Below are positions 55,941 through 64,000 of a DNA stretch of 64,000 nt, piece after piece (position 1 is the stretch's first letter; every line of letters starts with the position of its first letter). The stretch covers positions 17,530,643 through 17,594,642 of the forward strand of contig CM072897.1 in assembly GCA_037013685.1 (NCBI GenBank), given 5' to 3'. The DNA is from Acridotheres tristis (Eukaryota > Chordata > Aves > Passeriformes > Sturnidae). The translations under genes were made by a program, and so were the position numbers. Below the pieces are notes generated by a model. That model was not told the DNA's origin and did not search any database. It saw only the letters and a list, made by a program, of their open reading frames with translations.

Positions 55941-58900
55941 CTGACCATAAAAAACAAAAAGGAGACAACAGAGAGAGAGAGAGAAATACACACAGAGTGA
56001 AAAAAGTTATCAGGGAAGAGACAAATTAATGGAATGATTCTTCAATTTAAAAAAGCGACATGGATCTTCTCCAGTTACTTTCTAATTAATACTCATTGGT
56101 TTTGAGAAGAGTGTCTTTGAGTAGAACAGAGATCAGAGGGCAGCACAGCATTTGGAACTACATGGCTTCTTTCCTCAAGGTAATGTTCCTGTTTGTCTGA
56201 TTTCATAGGTCTTTATTTAAACAATTAGTAAATAGCACAGAATTACTACCAATTCTCTTAGTGTTTGGAAATGATGTGAAATTTTCCACATTTTGTTGAG
56301 GAGAAGCAAATCTTGTATATGGAGCTGATCATTTGCTGTCTAGTTCCCTTTCTTTTAATAGTAATCAGACATCTGCTCTCTTGAGAAGAGTCATGAGCTG
56401 TTCTCTGTTCTGTCCAGTTTGTGTCCTGTGGTGATGTAACTCCTCCACAAAGTCTGTTGTCTTGGACAACTTAAATGGCTTTATTCCTAGATCCTGTTGT
56501 TTTGGCTGGCTGAGTTCCTGTTCATCAATATTACACTTACCTTACAGGTAATTTGGCATTTCAGCATACACTTACAGTGAAATATAGAAATTAACTGCAG
56601 ATGTCTTTTGGTTTTCCCTAGGGTTTGCTCTATTCCTCTGAACTATATGTGTGCCATTTAGGCTTCTCTATTGCTTTTAAAGAGAAACTGGCTCATGTGG
56701 CCTCTCTTCTCATCAGCTACCTTTCTTACTCTTCTTCCAGTAACCCTGGTGCAATATGTTTCTGGAGGAAGAAGACCAGATGGACCTGGTCGAATAGGTG
56801 AATTGCTGGAAGCAGAATATGCCATTTGTTCCTCAGTAGCAGTGTAATAGCACAGACTGTTGTACACTTCCCTGTGTTTTGCCCATGCCAGAAGGAGAGG
56901 CTTTATCAGCACAGTTTGTTGGAGAGGGTGGGGGGTTGTTTCAAGATGGAGAGCAGCTAGATCTGCATTTGCCCTGCCTCCATGTGCTCTGCAGATTGGA
57001 AAAAATAAATCAGCAGCTGATAAAAATGTGATGACTCAGCTAAATGTAAAAGGAGAAGTATTTCCCACTGTTCATCCAGAGCTCTCATGTGCAGCCCTGC
57101 TCTTTTATGGATTACTTTCACTGTTAGTTACGATTTAGTTTTATAAGCAGAGCAATGAAACCTCTGCCCTTGTATGTTGAATGGATTTGTTTCTAGGGAG
57201 CATGGAATGCACTTGCACGTGCTTTGTCCTCAAATCTACCCAAATAGCCTGAGAGAAAGAAAACTTGGAAAGGAAGGGAGGTATGGTGATAAAGACAAGA
57301 AAATAGAGCACTGACTTCTATATTCCAAGTGGTTTCTTGTATAATTGTAGGAATTCGGTTTCCTTGTCCTGAACTTCAATTAGTATCTCCTCTTCTGCAC
57401 CCCTCCAGATTACATTACTGTTTATACTAAAACCCCACTAGAACCCTCTGCTGAAAGAGCCATGGAAATGCTCACTAACACAGTTCAGGGAAAAGGCTTT
57501 CTGCTCTCTGATTGTGGATCAAATGTCTTTGTTTATAAAGGGGAATACTGAAAACTTTAGCAGAGTATATCTCTTAGCATTTTAAAATTAATGTATCCTG
57601 TCAGGAGGCCAGGTCAAAGATGATGCATACTCTCAGCTAACCCTTACAAGCCCTAGTTCCACCCTCTTCTAAGATAGAGATGATAGATGAAGTTTGAGAA
57701 AAAAGTCTCAAAAATTTCTTAGCAATAATCCTCATTCACTCAGCTGAAAAGAGGGGAGTAGATTAAAGTATCCACTTGAGACTCCTCATGTGTTGGTCAC
57801 TCCAGCCAAGAGATAAGGACTTACAGATGTAAAGTGTTTCAATTATAGATGAGTTCTCTAGCAGATGATCATCCTACATCAGCCTCTGAAGTGTAAAGGT
57901 AAGACAAGACAATTTTAGCCAATTAGGTTCTTTTATCTGTACTAAAGAAGTTGATCATGGTTTTGTGAGATTTCCCAAGTTAGTCTGGTGTGTAAGATAG
58001 GGTTCAAGGGCAACTATGTTATAACCGAGTTGTTGCCCTTTTTATTTTGCTAATAAAAGGCACTACTACTTGTTCTGCCAGTTAGGTAAAGCTTCAGTAA
58101 AGAGAAGTTGATGTTCTAACTGTCTAATAAAAGAATTTTCACAGTCCTGTCATTGATGTCACTCTAAGCTTCTGTACTCGGACCATAAAACTCAATAGAT
58201 TGTCTCCAGCTTCCCCTGATTTTACTGTAGGTGAGAGAAAAAGGCTCTTTTAACACATTACTCTCTGAAGACATTTTTTCCTTTTCTCAGAGACAATTTT
58301 ACTTCTAAAGAAATGCTTTCTTTATCTCTATGAAACTTGAATGAATTGTTCTTAAGTTAGTTTAAGCTGTTTTTTGTTCTAATAAGTTTATAGTAATTGG
58401 CAAATATCTTTTAGCAAACAGCTGCTGTGGCATTCCATGGCTAAGCAAGATTAATTTAATTAAAATTGCTACTGTGGGGGTATCCTTTACAACAAGGGGT
58501 TTTTTATACCAACTATTTTATCAAATGCTCTCTATCTCTTCTAAATACATTCAGCTGTGGGAGAAGCTGGCATTCAGTGGGTTTCCATGACAGCAGCTGA
58601 GGTAAAACTAGACCAGCTATTCCAAAGGTCGCTCATTGAAAGGCACAGATCAGAAAGGTTGATTTGGCAATGTGACCATGGGAGCACAAAGAACAGAACT
58701 GCAAGAACCTTTGGTTATCATAACCAAGGAGAAATGCAGTATAGGAGGAAAGAGAAGAGGCTGCAAGTCTGTGATGGAAAAGAATTACAGCTGCCTTACA
58801 GAGGCATAGAGATGCATAAACACATATTAATGGTATATAGCAAAATGTGTTCTTACAAAAAGTGCTGTACTCTAAAAATAAAGAGGGGACATAGGAAGCT

Positions 58901-59798
58901 GACTTGCATTGCAGGTGAAGGTGGTAAGTTTGTTTGGGTTTGGTATAAGTGTAGTGATACATGTACAGCATCAGACAGTTGCCTCAATCCCAGAAACGGC
59001 TTTTGTGTTTTCATTCCAAGTCCTGAAATGTCTGAAATGCTACTAAAGCCAACCCTGCAGCACCAGCTGTCTAGCACTGGTGTCTGCCTTCTATGCAAAC
59101 ACGGATCACCCTTGGTACAAATTAGTTAGCTCACTCAGTTGTCCTAAATGCTAGTAAACATCTACCTGGCAGTAATCTTCAGTTTCATTCTTTACCTAGT
59201 TTTCCTTTCTGGACCAGGGGTGGTAGAGGAATTCGGAACTAATGGCACCAGCTGCTTTGGTTGCCAATTCAGTAGGAACAGTTTCTGATCCCTAAGCACG
59301 TTGTTAATTTGCTTTTACTTCTCAGTCTTTGGAACACAACGTAGACTAATGTTTTAAAATGTTAGCCCTAACTCTAGATAGACTGTAAAAATTCACATAG
59401 GTGTTTAGTATGGGTATTTTTTACAAAGGAACTGTAAGTAAGAGCTTAGAAATGACACTGAGAAAACTTCAAGCCAGGAAGCAAATATTACAAGCAACAA
59501 GTTGAGACATCCACATTCATTATGCTGAATAACCATACAACCTTATGGATAATTCATTACATACTTTTACATTCAAATAATTAGTACATGATTACCAGAA
59601 GAAATTTCTACTTGATTGAATAGCTTCAGCCTTATGAATCACTTTTACCTGCAAAGGAAGTAGAATGCTCCAATTACAAGAACTCCTAGAAGAAGAAGGG
59701 AAGCCAAGAAAACTGCAAACAGGTCACCTTTTGTTTGGGATTTGATGCTGGGCAGCAGAACTTCCTCACAACGAGCTCCTGTGTAACTCTCAATACAC
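55853..59798 (-). CDS. NRG4: NRG4, neuregulin 4 (3' part: EGF end, transmembrane segment, cytoplasmic tail)
   Basis: Minus-strand CDS: 59798-59649, then 55940-55853. The first exon gives the last third of the EGF-like domain with its fifth and sixth cysteines (CIESYTGARCEEV). A stalk (LLPSIKSQTKGD) and a hydrophobic membrane span (LFAVFLASLLLLGVLVIGAF) ending YFLCR follow. The second gives the cytoplasmic tail (KVSIPRTSSSECGANLVETT, then SSNGCNSE and TAG). NRG4 is a type I membrane precursor; the EGF domain is released and activates ErbB4. The exon with the N-terminus and the first four EGF cysteines was not found up to 64000 and is presumably further right. Human NRG4 has 115 residues by recall; 77 whole codons plus a split Arg are seen here. 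Confidence 0.92.
55941..59648 (-). other. NRG4: NRG4 intron between the transmembrane and tail exons
   Basis: 3.7 kb intron. It contains a short GA/CT microsatellite at 55971-55984, close to the tail-exon acceptor, and a 190-codon open frame on the plus strand (58557-59129) of unknown meaning. Nothing else recognised. Confidence 0.85.
55971..55984. repeat. (GA)7 microsatellite
   Basis: Seven GA units; on the NRG4 strand this is a CT tract forming part of the polypyrimidine run about 30-45 bases upstream of the tail-exon acceptor. Confidence 0.85.
59649..59798 (-). CDS. NRG4: NRG4 exon: EGF C-terminal part, stalk and transmembrane segment
   Basis: 150 nt on the minus strand: one base, 49 codons (CIESYTGARCEEVLLPSIKS to GAFYFLC), then two bases of an Arg codon. 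Acceptor TTGGTTTCCCAG, donor GTAAAA. The YTGARCEEV block is diagnostic for NRG4. Confidence 0.95.
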
Positions 59799-62700
59799 CT
59801 GGGAAACCAAGTTGTATTTGGATTAGATGGTAGCTTGTCATCTACAATGAAAAACTCAAAGGCTTCTTCTGGGTAGAGAACTTATTCTGACACGATTCAA
59901 AGGTTGTATTTCTTCACAGCAAGTTTTCTTACAGACTTGTAAGTCTGGAACAAAGGGAATTAGGCATGGTGGGCATCAAGTTTACATTCTGATCCACACT
60001 GCTTTTATATGTTAGGTTTAATATACTCGTCACTGACTGATTTAATTAATTAAACCTACTTCTTTAGTGTTAACTGTGTCATCCCACTGGTTCTCACACT
60101 AGTCATGCTTTCTTTTCCCTGTTTCAGGTAACTTTCTGGCTTCCTTTGTTGAAGATAGTACTGTCAGCTAAAGAGATCAAGGAAATGAGAATTCATTGAG
60201 ACACAGTACAGCTTAAACTGCAAAAGTCGTTTATGCAGTATAATAATTCATGCCAAAACATGTTACATGCTTGGTGAATAACCCCCTCTTGGAGAGACCT
60301 AAGTAGAAGTGTTCTCTACTATGCTTATTTTATGTGTTGAGCTTCTGAAAACTTCTGAAGAAAGGATTAACATGAATATGGTATTTTACCATGGTAAAAT
60401 GGGATGATATTTTATTTAAAATAAATAAAATTAATGGCTTAGTAATTCATATTCAATCAAAAATAGGTAGGTTGAAGCTAAACTAATCTTCATTTGTGAT
60501 GTATTTTGCACTTACTCTGCTAAGTGTTCTTAAGGAATTGATTTCATTATAGAAAATGGAAAGCACTTCTTTCAATATCTACATTCTGCGTGTATTTTTT
60601 TATATATGTAAATTTGCTTCTCTCTATTTGTATTACTAAAGATCTTGCTCCTTCTTGCTATTTCTGGCACTGAAGTCATAATAATCTGTGACATAAGCAA
60701 TTTCAGGCTCCAGCTGAGAAAAATGGGCTAAACCCTGCAACATACTTGAAGTTCTCAACTGCCATTGGCAGCTGCAAGGTATAATTTCTGATGAGGGATA
60801 AGAAGGTGGAGAGGGGAAGAACTGCCAAAAAAGAATGTTTAGCATATCTAACTAATACCAAAGGATCTCTGTGAGTTTTCTGACATGGTGCCTGATGTGA
60901 CTCCCACTACACTTTGTGTAGGTTATGGACCAGTATTTCAGAACTGCTGGCCTAAACCATTGCACAAACAGTTACTAACCTTTTCTTTTAATTCTTTGTC
61001 TTTGGAAATATAATGGAAGATTTAGACACTAAAAAAAGACATCTAATTATCATCATATATTAAAGCTATGCAACTGATCAAACAGACACCATTTACTAAG
61101 GACAATCTGAGGCTTTTCAAAGTCATGATGTTTCACTGCTGGGAGAAGCAAGGGTAGGCAGACTGCTCTGATTGCTTGAGATAATGTTCCAGATATTTAT
61201 TCTAAGTGTAGTGGCTTTTCAGTAGCCTATTTCTGAAATACTGTAGAATACTTTAAGAATAGAAGTGTAGTTTGAGTGGGGCATTGTTCTCTAGCAACTA
61301 AAAGAGAAATGCTTTGGAGAGCTGAATAGAGTAACAGGGAAAGAAAATGGGATAAGAAATTCATAGGAGTATTCTTGAATAGCAATGAAAACTGGAGAAT
61401 AATGCAAGGCTAAAATGATACAGGAAGAAAAAAAATAGGTTTTGGCATCAAATTAAGGCTCATGGAAAAGTTCTAAAGAATGAGTGTAAAGGGAGTCAGT
61501 AGCCTAAAGAGCAGAATGAAGCAGGAAGAAGACAAGACAGTCACAGCTGCAGAGAGCTGCACAGAGGATCAGGTAAAGGGTGAGGGTTACTGAACTGTTG
61601 TGATCCAGGAGAGTGAGTTGGTGTAAACAGTGCATGGAAGCTGTATTCATGTTCTGCAAAGACTGTAGGAAAAGAATTGGGAATGTGTTGACAGCACAGC
61701 AAAGGGGCACTGAGATTGTAGCACTTCCTACAAAACAGAAAACAGAACCAGATGCTTAAGGTAGTCACAAGTCTTAAAGAAGGAAAAGAGCTCGAAGGCC
61801 TAAGATGGTAAAGGAAAAGCTGCAGTGATATGAATCCAAGGCTATAGCAAAGAGAAAAAAACCTATACTAAAGAAGCACATGCCAAACCTAAAATATCCT
61901 GGATGCTGAACCTATTAATTCTGCATGGTTGTAACAAAAAAAAAGTTGTAGAAACATGACTAGCTAGTTTGATAGTATCTGTTTAACTATGAGCAATGCA
62001 TTAGGGATTACAAAACTACCATCCACTTTCTCTAGGCTAGCCTGTTGACACACTTGCTGAAAGTTATTGCATGCTATCTAGAAAATGCTGTCATATAACC
62101 TAAAAATGATGTAGGTCTTCATAGAAACAGGAAAATTAAGGTATCTCTAGGTTACATTTAAATAATAAAATTATTTAGCTAATGCGACCAAGCTGTGCTA
62201 AAGTTAGGGCACGTTAGAAAATCCAGATGTTTAAATATTGGTTTGAGCAAGTTTTTGTGAAGTCACCTTTCCTGATGTACAAATTGGTAAAGGCCTATGT
62301 TAAAGATGGAAGCAACTGATGCTTTAAGACACCCAGGAAAGGTTTCTTCTGCAAGTCCTTTGCTAAAATAGGTGAGAAAGAAACTAAGCAGACTTCAGTA
62401 ATTAGCAGTGGGATTCTCTTAGACCTGCTTATCTTGCTGCACTAGCAGAGCTTCAGTCATTTCAGTGGGGTTACACGTGCAGTGGCAGCAAGTAAGACAG
62501 AGACACAGTCACTAACAAGCACGTGGGCTGTGAACACAAGGCAGAACCACGGTGACTGTGTAGCGTCTCCTGGAGGCACTCGGTGTTACTGTACACAGCC
62601 CTAAAGGCCAGGAGCAGCTCCTTTATCTTGTTTATAATGGATGCCTAAAAGTCCAGCACAAGTCAAGGGCAGTTGCTGACACGGCAGGCACTGGTGCACC

Positions 62701-64000
62701 TGCACGTGAATGGGTTGGGGCAAGCCCAGAGGAGCCTGGAGCAGGCTGCAGTAAGGAGGAGTTGCACTCACTGAGTTAGTGTTCACTGGCCAGGTGTTGC
62801 TGGTGCACATCACCTGCACACTGTTAACCTGCTGCCTTTAAACGGCCCTATGCAGCATTCCAGAGCTGATTTTTAGAATGGAGAAAAGGTCTTTCCCCCT
62901 CTTAGAAAATGGAATTTCTAATTCAGAGTTGAAAGACAGCAGCCTTCAATGTTTGAGGAAATTCTGTGAGGAAATCCTCCCATTTTCAGCTGGCATCCAG
63001 ATTTCTGCTCTCCTAGATGACTGCACACACGTGTACAACACCCACACTTCTTGTCAGATGAGATAAGCTAGCCTTAACTCTTGTACACAAATGTCCTACA
63101 AGGAGCTCCAGACAAAACACCAGCATATGGAAAAAAATCCATAGAACCTTTCAGCACAGGGTGTTAATCACATCAGCATCAATGCAAGGTGGAAGAAAAA
63201 CCATTGGATAAGATGTCAGGAGATGACCAGCAGGTCTGCAATTACATTGATCCTTTACAATCTGATTAGTAACTAAAACATAATGGCCTTGCAGTAACAC
63301 AGGCATTACTGCTGTCTCCTTTCAGATGCTGCTTGTTGGACACTGCAAATGATCCTATGGCACTGGGATTAATAAGAAGGTAAAGTTTCTGTCTTTGCCA
63401 GACTGTAAGGTGGGCCATAAGGAAGTATCTGACAGACTGTAAAAATAGGAAGTAGAATTTGAGTCAAATATGCACGCAGATTCTCACTGCTTTGCATTAT
63501 ACTATCAGGGTGTTGACTTTAGTTTTCATTTAGCCTTCCTTTAGTCAGGAAAATCTTGGGTACTTCTTGGTATAAAAACTACTTGCATGTAAATACAGAG
63601 CTCTGAGCAGAAAAAGACAAGAAATTATCTGCTTGTCAATGCAATTCAGATTATATGGCTGATAACTTCAAGATCAACAATCTTCAGTCTGTGGCAGACT
63701 CCTAAAAGTTGTTCTAATCCATACAGTCTAAGAACATCTAGTAGTATGAAAAAAGAATTTAGAACCAAAGTGAATAAACAATGGCAAAAGGGCACCTAAG
63801 CAACTTTTTTTCAAGTTTTACATTTAGAGAAGCTTCAAAACTGTTACTCTCTATACACAGAGAGTAAAATGAAATGCTCCTACTGGAGAGAAGTTGAAAG
63901 AATGGGTTATTCTCCCCTCCCTTAGCTATGTGTTTGTATGGCAAGTTTTCCATATCTGGCAATTACATTAATTCAGATTGCTAGTAGTTTTCAAACACAT
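59799..64000 (-). other. NRG4: NRG4 upstream intron (partial)
   Basis: 4.2 kb running off the right edge. I looked for the exon with the NRG4 start and the first EGF cysteines and did not find it. It contains four CACGTG hexamers between 62474 and 63033 and an 18-bp perfect palindrome at 60383-60400. Nothing else recognised. Confidence 0.75.

Overview
The window reads as a stretch of vertebrate nuclear DNA, most probably from a bird. It is AT-rich, intron-dominated sequence with consensus GT/AG splice junctions, one CpG island and a CR1-type LINE fragment of the kind common in birds and other sauropsids. Three protein-coding genes are recognisable from spliced reading frames: UBE2Q2 (+), FBXO22 (+) and NRG4 (-). 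I recall the same neighbours together on human 15q24, so order and orientation support the calls. The species cannot be fixed from this window.

Region by region: 1-40963 holds UBE2Q2 from inside intron 1 to its stop. Twelve coding exons (exons 2-13, 315 codons plus stop) are resolved; exon 1 lies left of the window. The 3'UTR follows to about 41.95 kb. A CpG island (about 42.12-43.15 kb) carries the FBXO22 promoter and its first two exons, only about 0.7 kb after the main UBE2Q2 poly(A) signals. FBXO22 is complete: seven coding exons, 42701-47405, 392 or 393 residues depending on a NAGNAG acceptor. Its 3' region contains an antisense CR1 fragment. About 7 kb without a recognisable gene follows. 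NRG4 then runs in convergent orientation: the last coding exon (55853-55940) and the EGF/transmembrane exon (59649-59798) are present, and the N-terminal EGF exon lies beyond the right edge.

Together the window holds two ubiquitin-pathway genes in tandem (an E2 conjugating enzyme and an SCF substrate adaptor) and the tail of an ErbB4-ligand gene. Nothing in the sequence shows that the three act in one pathway; the linkage is synteny.

The most unusual observations are: (1) an exon-like open frame on the minus strand inside UBE2Q2 intron 7, bounded by good splice sites and not recognised; (2) two 194-bp inverted arms, about 95% identical, in UBE2Q2 intron 1; (3) a CAG-TAG tandem acceptor in FBXO22; (4) a local duplication of the FBXO22 exon 2/intron 2 junction; and (5) a diverged NRG4 cytoplasmic tail. 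I found no wholly new biological system that the sequence alone can support.
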